From Rhodothermaceae bacterium (GTDB taxonomy: Bacteria; Bacteroidota; Rhodothermia; Rhodothermales; Bin80), in contig VXSC01000011.1 in NCBI GenBank assembly GCA_009838195.1, forward strand, positions 1 through 64,000: DNA of 64,000 nucleotides, written 5' to 3'. The notes under the pieces are model-generated. The model searched no databases. It had not been told where the DNA came from and saw nothing but the letters and a program-made list of their open reading frames with translations. How positions within the stretch are numbered: the stretch's first letter is position 1; each line of letters begins with the position of its first letter. Made by a program: the position numbers and the translations under genes. Below, in pieces: positions 48,454 through 57,112 of this stretch.

Positions 48454-48488
48454 GAGCATATCATCCCCAATTAATAACCTGCTGTAAA

Positions 48489-51050
48489 GTGAGTCCCTGG
48501 GTCGTACTTAAGTTCGGTGGCACAAGTGTCTCCTCAAGAGAGAGCTGGGATACGATCGCTCGCATTATCCGGGCGCGCCGGGCAGATGGAGAGCGGGTAT
48601 GCGTGGTGTGCTCGGCAGCCTCGGGCACCTCACGCGCACTGGAAGGATTGATTGATGCGGCCCTGCACGGAAACTACGAAGAGCCTCTGACAGCTATCGG
48701 TAAACGACATCTCGCACTGGCACACCAGCTCGGACTTGATGGCGAAGTGCTGCTTCAGGAATTACTTCAGGAATTGGAACGGCTTGCCTATGGAGCTTCG
48801 CTGACCCGTGATGTCGGACCGCCCCTGCATGCACGGATTTTATCAATGGGTGAGCTCATGCTCACCACATTGGGGACTGCATTCCTCAAAACGCAGGATT
48901 TTCAAATCCACTGGATGGATGCACGTACAATCCTGAAATCCGAACCCATCCCGCGCATTCCTCCTCATGAAGAGTTTCTGTCTGCTCAATGCAACCATGA
49001 TCCAGATCCTGAACTCCAGCAGGTTGATGCAGACATCTTCATCACACAGGGCTTTATTGCCAGTGATGCACAGGATCGGACCGTATTGACCGGATGGGGA
49101 GGTTCTGATACATCGGCCGCCTACTTTGCAAGTAAGCTGGAAGCCATACGACTGGAGATTTGGACCGATGTCCCGGGCATGTTCACTGCCAACCCAGGGC
49201 ACGTTCCGGGTGCACGCCTATTGAAACAACTTGAATACAGTGAAGCCCAGGAGCTTGCCAGCTCTGGGGCCGAAGTCCTTCATCCGCGCTGTATTGAGCC
49301 GCTGCGTCCTCAAAAAATCCCTCTCCATGTGCGTTCGACGGCAAACCCCGATCTGGATGGAACTGTAATCAGTGCAGAGACACATAGCTATGGTGCCCAA
49401 GTTAAGGCTATTGCCGCATGCACTGATCTGATCCTCATTGCCGTTGAAACTCCACGTATGTGGCACTCCGTTGGGTTTCTGGCAAAGATTTGTACAGCAT
49501 TTGAGCGGCATGGCCTTTCAATTGGAATGGTCGCCACCTCAGAAACAAACGTGACCCTTTCCATTGATCCGGTCTATGGGTTTTCCCTCGAGGAATCTGT
49601 GATTGAAGCACTGCTGGCCGATTTGAATGAGTTCTGTCAGGCAAAATGTATCAACGGATGCGCTGCGGTCAGCATGGTCGGGCAGAATATCCGCAGTGTT
49701 CTGCACGAACTGGGCCCTGCACTTGAGGTCCTGGATGAGCAAAAAATTTACCTGGTAACACAGGCCGCCAGTGACTTGAATTTCACCTTCGTCGTTGACA
49801 ACCTGCATGCACAGCGGCTGACCAATAAGCTACACAGCCAGATCTTTAGCCAAATTGGGCCAGATGATCTCTTCGGAGCCACCTATCGTGAGTTATTCGA
49901 CGCACCAGACATCTCATTACCGACATCCTGGTGGAAAACGCGGCGCGATCAGCTACTCGAATTAGCGGCTGAGTCATCTCCCTGTTACGTATATGATCGG
50001 GAGAGCTTAGATCATACCATATCCCACATGCAGACCCTCCAAAGCGCTGACCGATCCTTTTATGCCATGAAGGCATGCTGGAATCCAGAAGTGCTACAAG
50101 TAATTTATGAACATGGGATTGGCTTCGAATGTGTATCCCCAGGGGAGTTGCATTATATCAGGCATCTTTTCCCTGATATTGATCCTGACCGAATTCTCTT
50201 TACCCCCAACTTCGTCCCCAAAGAAGAATTTTCGCTGGGATATGAGTTGGCTGGTCATGTGACGGTCGGCAATGTGAGGGCCCTCGAACTTTGGCCGGAA
50301 GTCTTTCGGGATCGTGCGGTGATCCTCCGGGTCGATCCGGGGCATGGTCGCGGGCATCACAAGTATGTACGTACAGCCGGATCTGCATCAAAATTTGGGA
50401 TTGCTCCAGAAGATCTGCCTTTGCTTCAGAACATTGCGAAAGAGCATAACATTCAGATTACAGGCCTGCATGCGCATGTGGGCAGTGGCATCTTGACGCC
50501 AGACACATGGAGCTCTATCGCGTATGCTCTGGCTTCAATCGCAGAAAAATTCCCCCACGTTACCCACTTGAATGTCGGCGGAGGGTTTGGGGTACCAGAA
50601 AAGCCAGGAGCAATCCCACTGAACCTGACAGTCCTAGAAGAGAGCCTGCAGCAATTCCGTGAAACCTACTCCCAATTTGAACTGTGGATCGAGCCAGGGA
50701 GATACCTTGTTGCAGGGAGCGGTGTACTTTTAGTACGTGTCACACAGGTTAAGCGTAAAGGATCGACATACTACATCGGGGTGGAAACTGGAATGAACTC
50801 TTTGATCCGTCCCGCACTCTACGGATCGTATCACAGTATTGTTAACCTGAGCAAACTGGGTGAAACTCCAAGCATGACGGCAGATATCGTTGGACCTATT
50901 TGTGAAACCGGCGACATCCTGGGACGCGCACGCAGACTTCCCGAGACGAAAGAAGGTGATATCCTGCTGATCACGACGACCGGCGCGTATGGCCGGGTGA
51001 TGTCGTCGAGCTATAATATGCGCGACCCGGCGGCCGAAGTGGTCATCTAG
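48489..51050 (+). CDS. Bifunctional aspartate kinase / diaminopimelate decarboxylase
   Basis: A fusion of the first and last enzymes of the lysine branch (LysC-LysA), 853 residues from GTG 48489. Residues 1-about 290 are aspartokinase (VLKFGGTSVSS, TGWGGSDTSAAYFA, WTDVPGMFTANP). Residues about 300-440 are ACT regulatory domains. Residues about 465-853 are the PLP enzyme with the Schiff-base Lys in FYAMKACWN, HAHVGSGI, LNVGGGFG, EPGRYLVAGSG and CETGDIL. Such fusions are known in Xanthomonadaceae and some other groups. An upstream GTG at 48444 would add 15 residues that lie in a hairpin, so I reject it. The fusion probably lets lysine or DAP demand control both ends of the route. Confidence 0.93.
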   Translation: MSPWVVLKFGGTSVSSRESWDTIARIIRARRADGERVCVVCSAASGTSRALEGLIDAALHGNYEEPLTAIGKRHLALAHQLGLDGEVLLQELLQELERLAYGASLTRDVGPPLHARILSMGELMLTTLGTAFLKTQDFQIHWMDARTILKSEPIPRIPPHEEFLSAQCNHDPDPELQQVDADIFITQGFIASDAQDRTVLTGWGGSDTSAAYFASKLEAIRLEIWTDVPGMFTANPGHVPGARLLKQLEYSEAQELASSGAEVLHPRCIEPLRPQKIPLHVRSTANPDLDGTVISAETHSYGAQVKAIAACTDLILIAVETPRMWHSVGFLAKICTAFERHGLSIGMVATSETNVTLSIDPVYGFSLEESVIEALLADLNEFCQAKCINGCAAVSMVGQNIRSVLHELGPALEVLDEQKIYLVTQAASDLNFTFVVDNLHAQRLTNKLHSQIFSQIGPDDLFGATYRELFDAPDISLPTSWWKTRRDQLLELAAESSPCYVYDRESLDHTISHMQTLQSADRSFYAMKACWNPEVLQVIYEHGIGFECVSPGELHYIRHLFPDIDPDRILFTPNFVPKEEFSLGYELAGHVTVGNVRALELWPEVFRDRAVILRVDPGHGRGHHKYVRTAGSASKFGIAPEDLPLLQNIAKEHNIQITGLHAHVGSGILTPDTWSSIAYALASIAEKFPHVTHLNVGGGFGVPEKPGAIPLNLTVLEESLQQFRETYSQFELWIEPGRYLVAGSGVLLVRVTQVKRKGSTYYIGVETGMNSLIRPALYGSYHSIVNLSKLGETPSMTADIVGPICETGDILGRARRLPETKEGDILLITTTGAYGRVMSSSYNMRDPAAEVVI

Positions 51051-51865
51051 TGCTGGTGGAATTTATGTCCACAGTACTTGCAGAATTCAGACCCTTTCTC
51101 CAGCCTCGTCTCCCGGCAGCGTACGCACGGAGTCGTTCGTTTGAAATGGCGATGCGATAAGCTAATGGACATCACAATAATCGCATAGCCGATCACCATT
51201 ACCATCGCCGCAACGAACTTCCCCAAAGGTGTCTGAGGAGAAATATCTCCGTACCCAACCGTGGTCAATGTTACCACCGCCCAGTACATGCTCAGGGGAA
51301 TGCTGGCAAATCCATTTTCGGGCCCCTCAATCAGATAGATCATTGAGCCCAGGGTGGTGACAAGCAGCGACAGTGCGAGTACGAACACCCATATTCGCTG
51401 CCAACTCTCCTGGAGCAGATAGAGTAAGTGAAGCCCGGCTCTGGTGTACTGTACCAGTTTTAGAACACGAAATACCCGCAACAGGCGAAGAATTCGGATA
51501 ACAATCAATGCCTGGGCACCGGGAAGTAACAGGCTCACGTACGTTGGAATCACTGCAATCAGGTCCACTACCCCAAAAAAGCTGCGAGCATACCCCAAGG
51601 GATTCCGGGAACAGTACAACCGTAGGACGTACTCAACGGTGAAGACCACCGTAAAGAACCACTCCAAGCCGATTAGTAGAGTCCCGTGGACAGCTCTTAC
51701 CTGATCAATACTCTCCAGCATGACCGCAACCACACTGGCGACAATGATAATAAAGAGCGCAATATCGCTTCCCCGTCCCAGCGGAGTCGTAGATTCAAAC
51801 AGAATCTTGTTGAGCAACTCGCGCCGTGAGCCCCATGAAGTCTGATGTTCTTTATGCTCTTCCAC
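51047..51865 (-). CDS. Voltage-gated potassium-type ion channel with C-terminal zinc ribbon
   Basis: A 272-residue six-helix channel (ion_trans family) from a GTG start. Helices S1-S4 occupy about 30-145, with the voltage-sensor-like RILRLLRVFRVLKLVQ carrying Arg/Lys every third residue. The pore loop has TVGYGDISP, a K+ selectivity filter, flanked by S5 and S6. The last 35 residues are unusual: CVRC at about 248 and CKYC about 17 residues later form a zinc-ribbon-like knuckle ending HKFHQH. It is the last gene of a reverse operon and its start overlaps the Nudix gene by 14 bases. Its 3' end overlaps the convergent lysC-lysA stop. Confidence 0.9.
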   Translation of the reverse strand: MEEHKEHQTSWGSRRELLNKILFESTTPLGRGSDIALFIIIVASVVAVMLESIDQVRAVHGTLLIGLEWFFTVVFTVEYVLRLYCSRNPLGYARSFFGVVDLIAVIPTYVSLLLPGAQALIVIRILRLLRVFRVLKLVQYTRAGLHLLYLLQESWQRIWVFVLALSLLVTTLGSMIYLIEGPENGFASIPLSMYWAVVTLTTVGYGDISPQTPLGKFVAAMVMVIGYAIIVMSISLSHRHFKRTTPCVRCRETRLEKGSEFCKYCGHKFHQH

Positions 51866-52403
51866 TTTTTAGATACAAGTCGTAGTAGTGAAGTGCTGCT
51901 ATAATAATACCATGACGCAGTGTTTCATCGGCAATCAGCTTCGGGATCATGGATTGATCAATCAGAACAGGATCTATCTCCTCTGCTGAATCAAGTTCTT
52001 GCTGTCCCTGAGGGACTGCATCACTGGCCAGAAAAAAATGGCACCGGTTTGTGAGGATCGCGGGGTTCGGAGACATAGAGCCCAGCCGAATGAGTGTCTT
52101 GGCTGCATAGCCGGTTTCTTCACGCAGTTCACGGGCAGCTGCCTCCTCGGGGAGTTCACCCTGATCTACGATCCCTCCGGGCAACTCTAGTTCAACGGCC
52201 GAAGTCCCCGGCCGCCACTGCCGGATACAAACAAACTTACCCTCTGGAGTTACAGGAACGATCGTGACCCAGTCAGAGGCCTCCAGTACATAAAACGAAT
52301 GGACTTGGCCGGTTCGTGGGGATTCACAATCGTCCTGGCGCACCGTGAACACCTTGAAATCCCCACGATCCTGGCGCTGTTTACACTTCCATGATTGACC
52401 CAT
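51852..52403 (-). CDS. Nudix hydrolase, ADP-ribose pyrophosphatase-like
   Basis: A 183-residue Nudix enzyme. The signature is perfect: G-x5-E-x7-REUxEExGU seen as GIVDQGELPEEAAARELREETGY. Context strands such as VTIVPVTPEGKFVCIRQWRPG (in part) and GSMSPNPAILTNRCHFFLA resemble ADP-ribose/nucleoside diphosphate-sugar pyrophosphatases (NudF-like). It would hydrolyse an NDP-X substrate with Mg2+. It starts one base inside the roxA stop (TAATG), a tight coupling, and overlaps the channel gene by 14 bases. Confidence 0.92.
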   Translation of the reverse strand: MGQSWKCKQRQDRGDFKVFTVRQDDCESPRTGQVHSFYVLEASDWVTIVPVTPEGKFVCIRQWRPGTSAVELELPGGIVDQGELPEEAAARELREETGYAAKTLIRLGSMSPNPAILTNRCHFFLASDAVPQGQQELDSAEEIDPVLIDQSMIPKLIADETLRHGIIIAALHYYDLYLKSGRA

Positions 52404-53587
52404 TAATTCGATCCTTCTACCCTGATCAGGACCATAGAATCAAGTAAAAGCTGCATGAGTTCCAGAGCCTCCTGATCCCAAAGATAGGACTTGAGGGAGT
52501 CAAAATTGAGTATCTCTGTTCCGGTTAACAATTGTGCAAATGGTTTCGACTCGAGCTTTAGCTGGCATTCAATTCCAAGCGCATAGATCCGAATACAGTC
52601 ATCAAATTCCCGATAGACCATGCACGACGGAGTAAGCCGCACATACGTACTACCTTGCCGAAGATCATCCGGAATCTCTTCAGCAGAGGGTACCGGATCC
52701 TTCGCCATTCCAGGCCAGTTTTCCCGAACGGGATGCGTCATCGCACTACAAAAGACTCGTGCAAGACTTTCCCGATCCTCCGCAAGCCGTCGCATTTCGT
52801 TCTGAAACCAGTCCAGAGGCGTGTCGCTGACTCGACCAGGATCGCCCGTTCGCAGCTCAACCGGATCCACAAAATTGCTTGGGGTATGGATATGTCCAAC
52901 CCCTTCTGTCATTTCTGAGAAAGCCGTCTGCAACATACCCGTTTCGGGAGCCTTGAATCCGATACTTGCCGTGATGCATGTCCCTTCAGCAATCCCCCAA
53001 TGAGGGAGTTTAGGTGGCAAATAGAGCATATCTCCTGGCTTGGCAACGAATTCCTGATCTGGATGAAGCTCTTTCAGGAGTTGCATTGATGCATCCTCTC
53101 TCATCGGACGATCATCAGTGACCGGAGAATTTTCGATTTTCCAGCGCCGCTCACCGCTGAGCTGAATAAGAAAGACGTCGTAACTGTCCACATGGGGACC
53201 TACGCTCCCTCCTGGAGCCGCGTAGCTCAGCTGAACATCATCCAGACGCCAGTTGGGGATAAACCGAAATAATTCGAGCAGCTGGCGCATCTGATCAAGT
53301 TCCCGCTCTGTATCCTGCACCAGTAATGTCCAGTATGAGAGCTCCTCGAAACTCTCAAGCTCTTCCCATTCAAATGGTCCGGTAAATAATTCCCATGACT
53401 GGTCCACGGTGTCTTCTTCAATCAGGCGCGAATCGAATTCAGCGCTGACCGCCATCCGAAATATGTCACTCCGAGTAATATCGAAACTGGATTTTTCAAA
53501 CGCATCCTGCAGGATCAGCGGACGTTTCTGCCAATAATCACGCATAAAGACGTCAAGGGAGTACTGTCCGCGGAAAGGACGAACCAT
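52403..53587 (-). CDS. roxA: RoxA-like ribosomal oxygenase (uL16 arginine hydroxylase family)
   Basis: A 394-residue JmjC-cupin oxygenase. DYWQKRPLILQDAF at the N-terminus and PGGSVGPHVDSYDVFLIQ with the iron ligands His and Asp (HVD), then LPPKLPHWGIAEG with the distal His, are typical of the YcfD/RoxA group, which uses iron, O2 and 2-oxoglutarate to hydroxylate Arg81 of ribosomal protein uL16 in E. coli. The C-terminal winged-helix region is present (residues about 330-394). Size fits the family. Its ATG overlaps the stop of the small zinc-ribbon gene upstream by one base. The target in this organism is inferred from the family. Confidence 0.88.
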   Translation of the reverse strand: MVRPFRGQYSLDVFMRDYWQKRPLILQDAFEKSSFDITRSDIFRMAVSAEFDSRLIEEDTVDQSWELFTGPFEWEELESFEELSYWTLLVQDTERELDQMRQLLELFRFIPNWRLDDVQLSYAAPGGSVGPHVDSYDVFLIQLSGERRWKIENSPVTDDRPMREDASMQLLKELHPDQEFVAKPGDMLYLPPKLPHWGIAEGTCITASIGFKAPETGMLQTAFSEMTEGVGHIHTPSNFVDPVELRTGDPGRVSDTPLDWFQNEMRRLAEDRESLARVFCSAMTHPVRENWPGMAKDPVPSAEEIPDDLRQGSTYVRLTPSCMVYREFDDCIRIYALGIECQLKLESKPFAQLLTGTEILNFDSLKSYLWDQEALELMQLLLDSMVLIRVEGSN

Positions 53588-53754
53588 CAGAAGATCAGTT
53601 TTATGAGTTCGAATAAAGGCCAGATTAAAAGCAATGCCATTATCCAGGCCATGGCCGTTCGGCTGCGGGTCTGACGCGGAAATTCATAGGCGCAATACGG
53701 ACATACGTCCAGGGTGCGGTCCACTTCCAGGGCACATGATGGGCATTCTTGCAT
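53587..53754 (-). CDS. Small zinc-ribbon, single-helix membrane protein (55 aa), coupled to roxA
   Basis: This short frame starts at an ATG (53754) and reads to a TGA whose last base is shared with the roxA ATG (TGATG at 53587). The product has CPSC at residues 4-7 and CPYC at 18-21, a four-Cys zinc-ribbon knuckle 10 residues apart, followed by a basic stretch RQTRSRT (27-33) and one hydrophobic helix (about 34-54) ending LIF. The gene is plausible because its motif, membrane segment and one-base overlap agree, and because the channel at the other end of the operon also carries a zinc ribbon. No known family is claimed. No Shine-Dalgarno sequence is obvious. Confidence 0.7.
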   Translation of the reverse strand: MQECPSCALEVDRTLDVCPYCAYEFPRQTRSRTAMAWIMALLLIWPLFELIKLIF

Positions 53755-53826
53755 TGGTCGCAGACAAAGTTCGACCTATCAACGCGCCGCATCCCAAATA
53801 CGTTCAATGGAACAGCTTTCTGTTTT

Positions 53827-54459
53827 ATGCTTACACGCCGAGCTAGCACAAAATTATTTTTCTCAGTGCTCCTATACACTCCCATAGCGCTCCCGATTGT
53901 AGACGCTTCGGCATCTGTCGAAATTGTCATTGCAACGACTGACCATTTTCGGTTCGCGGACGAAATCTGTCACCTAATCAAAACGGCAGCAGCGCAACGA
54001 GGTACCGGCATTGCCGAACGTGCCCCCGAATATATTCGCACCAAAATGGAAGAGGGAAAGGCCGTAATTGCACTCGGTACACATGATCAGGTGGCTGGTT
54101 TCTGCTACATTGAAACATGGGACCACGGGAAGTACGCGGTCAACTCGGGGCTCATTATCTCTCCTGCTTTTCGTAGGCAGGGGCTTGCACGCCGGATCAA
54201 GCGCCGGGCGTTTGAGCTTTCAAGAACTCTCTACCCCGAAGCCAAACTGTTCGGCATTACGACCAGTCTTGCTGTGATGAAAATCAACTCTGAGCTTGGC
54301 TACAAGCCGGTAACATTCAGTGAGCTCACGGATGATGATGAGTTCTGGCAGGGATGTCAGAGCTGCCCCAACTATGATGTGCTGACACGAATGAAGCGAA
54401 AAATGTGTCTCTGCACAGGTATGCTCTACGATCCGGGAGAGACTCCTTCCTCAGAATAG
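53827..54459 (+). CDS. GNAT N-acetyltransferase of the Bacteroidota arginine-locus type
   Basis: A 210-residue acetyltransferase. The GNAT core begins with EIVIATTDHFRFADEI and has the acetyl-CoA loop SPAFRRQGLARRIKR. The C-terminus GCQSCPNYDVLTR and MCLCTGMLYDP is typical of a GNAT protein encoded at the head of arginine operons in Bacteroidota, where it is thought to make N-acetylglutamate. No arg gene is adjacent here. The start is uncertain: the only ATG ahead of the core is at 53827, and the leader it implies is hydrophobic and may be untranslated. The gene is divergent from the zinc-ribbon operon and 8 bases upstream of priA. Confidence 0.78.
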   Translation: MLTRRASTKLFFSVLLYTPIALPIVDASASVEIVIATTDHFRFADEICHLIKTAAAQRGTGIAERAPEYIRTKMEEGKAVIALGTHDQVAGFCYIETWDHGKYAVNSGLIISPAFRRQGLARRIKRRAFELSRTLYPEAKLFGITTSLAVMKINSELGYKPVTFSELTDDDEFWQGCQSCPNYDVLTRMKRKMCLCTGMLYDPGETPSSE

Positions 54460-54467
54460 CGCCGAAA

Positions 54468-56936
54468 ATGTCGCGCGCCATTGGTGTTGCCTTGCCGATT
54501 CCTGTGGACAAGGTATATGCCTATGAGCTACCCGGTGAGCTTGAGGAATCCGTACAGATAGGATCCCTGGTCCTGGTTCCAGTGCGTAACCGTACCTATA
54601 CAGGGGTTGTTACGGAACTGGACGTACAAGTCCGTGAAGGCATAAGACTCCGAACCGTGCGTGCCGCCGTGAGTCATGAACCCTTATTTGACCCAGAACT
54701 CCTTCAACTTACCCGCTGGATATCACGGTACTATGTTTGTGCCTGGGGAGAAGTACTCAGCGCAGCACTCCCGGCGGGGATGCAGACAAAAGAGCGGATC
54801 GTGTACTATCTGGCTTCCGAGTCAGACCTCCACTGGGTGGGAATTTCTCCTGAACTGCAAGTGCACCTGATGAAGCATCGCCGAACGACTCCTGCCAAGC
54901 TGAAACGCGTTGGCCTTCGTATTTCCGAACAGGAGATCATCAGAGCGGAATCTCAGGGAGCGCTTCGGAAAACCGTCGAACTCCAAGAACCAACGGTGGG
55001 CATGAAGACCGGAGAGTTTATCTCTCTTGCGCCCGCATTTCGCTCAGTTGATGCCCTGCGTGACTTGAAGCCGCAGTTTCGGGGAATTAAACAGAAGGAG
55101 GTCATTGACCAGCTCATCTCTTCTATTGAACCCGGCCAGTATGAGATTTCGCTGCCGGAGATTCGGAAGGCTTGTAGTGCAAGTCGGCAAACGGTTCGAT
55201 CCCTTGAAAAGCGGGGAATTTTTTCAATCATCGAAAAGCAGGTATTCCGGATCCCGGAATGGATGCGCTCAAAAGCAACCCCGTCTAGCAAAGCCCCAAA
55301 TTTTCATCCATTTCAGGCCGTGGCTGCGAAGGCACTTCAGGATGCAGTCAAATCAAAAATCTATAAAACTTTCGCGCTTCATGGCGTGACCGGGAGCGGG
55401 AAAACGGAGGTCTATCTATCCGCACTGGAAACCTCGCTCTCTCTTGGCAGGACAGCCATCGTACTTGTACCTGAAATCTCCCTCACCCCGCAAACAGTAC
55501 ATCGCTTTCGGGCCCGCTTTGGAGATACCGTTGCAGTTCTCCATTCCCGCATGGCGCAGGGAGAGCGTCATGATGTCTGGCAACAAACTCGTGCGGGCCG
55601 ATATCGTGTGGTCATAGGACCAAGGTCTGCGATCCTAGCCCCGTTAAAAAATCTTGGGCTCATCATTGTAGATGAAGAGCACGACGGCTCCTATAAGCAG
55701 AGAGAAACTGCTCCCCGATACCATGCCAGAGATGTTGCCGTCATGCGTGCGACGATGGCAAAATGCACCTGTGTATTGGGTTCTGCAACCCTATCACTGG
55801 AGACCCTGGTGAACGCACAGCAGGGCAAGTATACGCTCTTGTCTATGCCAGAGCGTGCTCCGACGAAGGACCGATCCGCCGCTTCTCTTCCTGCAATTCG
55901 AATCATTGATCTTTGCCATGAACGCGAAGAAAATGGGCTGAGTGGCCCCTTGTCCACCCCTCTGCTTGAAGCGATTGAATCTCGCCTGGAACGAAAAGAG
56001 CAGGTGATTCTTCTACAAAACCGCCGTGGATATGCACCCATCCTAGAGTGTCAGAGCTGTGGTTTTGTGCCGCAGTGCATCGCCTGCAGTGTATCGATGA
56101 CTTATCACCAGGGAGAGAATCGGCTCCGGTGTCATTACTGCGGATACGTGCGTAACCTTCCAGATGATTGTCCCAAATGCGAAACACCAGCATTTGCACC
56201 GCTTGGCAGCGGGACTCAGCGCGTTTCCGAGGAACTTGGCGAATTGTTTCGAACGGCCAGAATTCTTCGAATGGACCGTGACAGCACTCGAACCAAGGAT
56301 GCTCACCACGAAATCCTTAGCATTTTCGCAGAGGGTGGGGCAGATATTCTGATTGGCACGCAAATGGTTGCCAAGGGGCTCGACTTCGGCCGAGTGACAC
56401 TGGTGGGCGTTATCAGCTGTGATCTAGGGCTTCGGCTGCCTGATTTTCGGAGTGAGGAACGAACCTTTCAACTGCTTATGCAGGTTGCGGGGAGAGCAGG
56501 TAGAGCAGACCTGCCTGGAGAGGTCTTACTCCAGACGCGACGCCCATCCCACCCGATCTTTTCCTTCCTGCAGGCGCATGACTTTCATGGCTACGCTCAG
56601 ATTCTTGCGCAGCACCGGCAAAAATTGAACTACCCCCCATTTGGCCGCATCGTCGGGATCCAAGTCCGGGGTGCACCACAGCCGGCGGTCGCGGACCTTG
56701 CAAATGAATGGAAGACCCTGCTGCTTGATCAGCTGCCCTCTACCGTTTCAGTATTGGGCCCGGAGCAGCCGTACATCAAACGCGTGGAGCATCAGTACCG
56801 CTATTTTCTCATCATCAAGGCACCAAAGACTTATCACTCTCTTCAAGAAGACATCCGTTCGATCCTCCGAATGGCTCCCTCAACCGGGCGTGAACTTCAT
56901 GTATCCGTCAATGTGGACGGACTTGAGCAGGCGTGA
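54468..56936 (+). CDS. priA: Primosomal protein N' (replication restart helicase PriA)
   Basis: An 822-residue superfamily-2 helicase that reloads the replisome at collapsed forks. It has the N-terminal 3'-DNA-binding domain (VALPIPVDKVYAYELP), Walker A HGVTGSGKTEVYL, the DEEHD box, and a zinc-binding insertion of eight Cys (CQSCGFVPQCIAC, then CHYCG and CPKC). Motifs V and VI are GTQMVAKGLDF and QVAGRAGRA. I start at ATG 54468 because family proteins begin near VALPIPVD; an in-frame start at 54405 would lie inside the GNAT gene. The gene ends 21 bases before the SRP RNA. Confidence 0.95.
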   Translation: MSRAIGVALPIPVDKVYAYELPGELEESVQIGSLVLVPVRNRTYTGVVTELDVQVREGIRLRTVRAAVSHEPLFDPELLQLTRWISRYYVCAWGEVLSAALPAGMQTKERIVYYLASESDLHWVGISPELQVHLMKHRRTTPAKLKRVGLRISEQEIIRAESQGALRKTVELQEPTVGMKTGEFISLAPAFRSVDALRDLKPQFRGIKQKEVIDQLISSIEPGQYEISLPEIRKACSASRQTVRSLEKRGIFSIIEKQVFRIPEWMRSKATPSSKAPNFHPFQAVAAKALQDAVKSKIYKTFALHGVTGSGKTEVYLSALETSLSLGRTAIVLVPEISLTPQTVHRFRARFGDTVAVLHSRMAQGERHDVWQQTRAGRYRVVIGPRSAILAPLKNLGLIIVDEEHDGSYKQRETAPRYHARDVAVMRATMAKCTCVLGSATLSLETLVNAQQGKYTLLSMPERAPTKDRSAASLPAIRIIDLCHEREENGLSGPLSTPLLEAIESRLERKEQVILLQNRRGYAPILECQSCGFVPQCIACSVSMTYHQGENRLRCHYCGYVRNLPDDCPKCETPAFAPLGSGTQRVSEELGELFRTARILRMDRDSTRTKDAHHEILSIFAEGGADILIGTQMVAKGLDFGRVTLVGVISCDLGLRLPDFRSEERTFQLLMQVAGRAGRADLPGEVLLQTRRPSHPIFSFLQAHDFHGYAQILAQHRQKLNYPPFGRIVGIQVRGAPQPAVADLANEWKTLLLDQLPSTVSVLGPEQPYIKRVEHQYRYFLIIKAPKTYHSLQEDIRSILRMAPSTGRELHVSVNVDGLEQA

Positions 56937-56957
56937 GTGCGGAACCGTCACTGCATA

Positions 56958-57077
56958 GAAGGGTAGACGGGGCCGAAGGGTGAGTCCCGTACGGTCAGCT
57001 CCCTCTGAACCCCGTCAGGGCCGGAAGGCAGCAGCGGTAGGAGGTCGAAGCGACGCGATGCGGTTAGCTTACCCTTC
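56958..57077 (+). ncRNA. ffs: Bacterial signal recognition particle (4.5S) RNA
   Basis: The segment holds the conserved SRP RNA apical loop: GTCAGGGCCGGAAGG at about 57014 followed by CAGCAGCGG, the Ffh-binding helix 8 with the GGAA tetraloop. The two ends pair: GAAGGGTA (56958-56965) with TACCCTTC (57070-57077), and inner complementary segments allow one long hairpin of about 120 bases. This is the small SRP type. It recruits Ffh to nascent membrane proteins. It lies between priA and yajC; the SRP and YajC act in the same export route, which may explain their closeness. Ends are estimated from pairing. Confidence 0.93.
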
Positions 57078-57112
57078 TTTATTATATCCAATTCCTTGAT
57101 CCCTTGATACTG

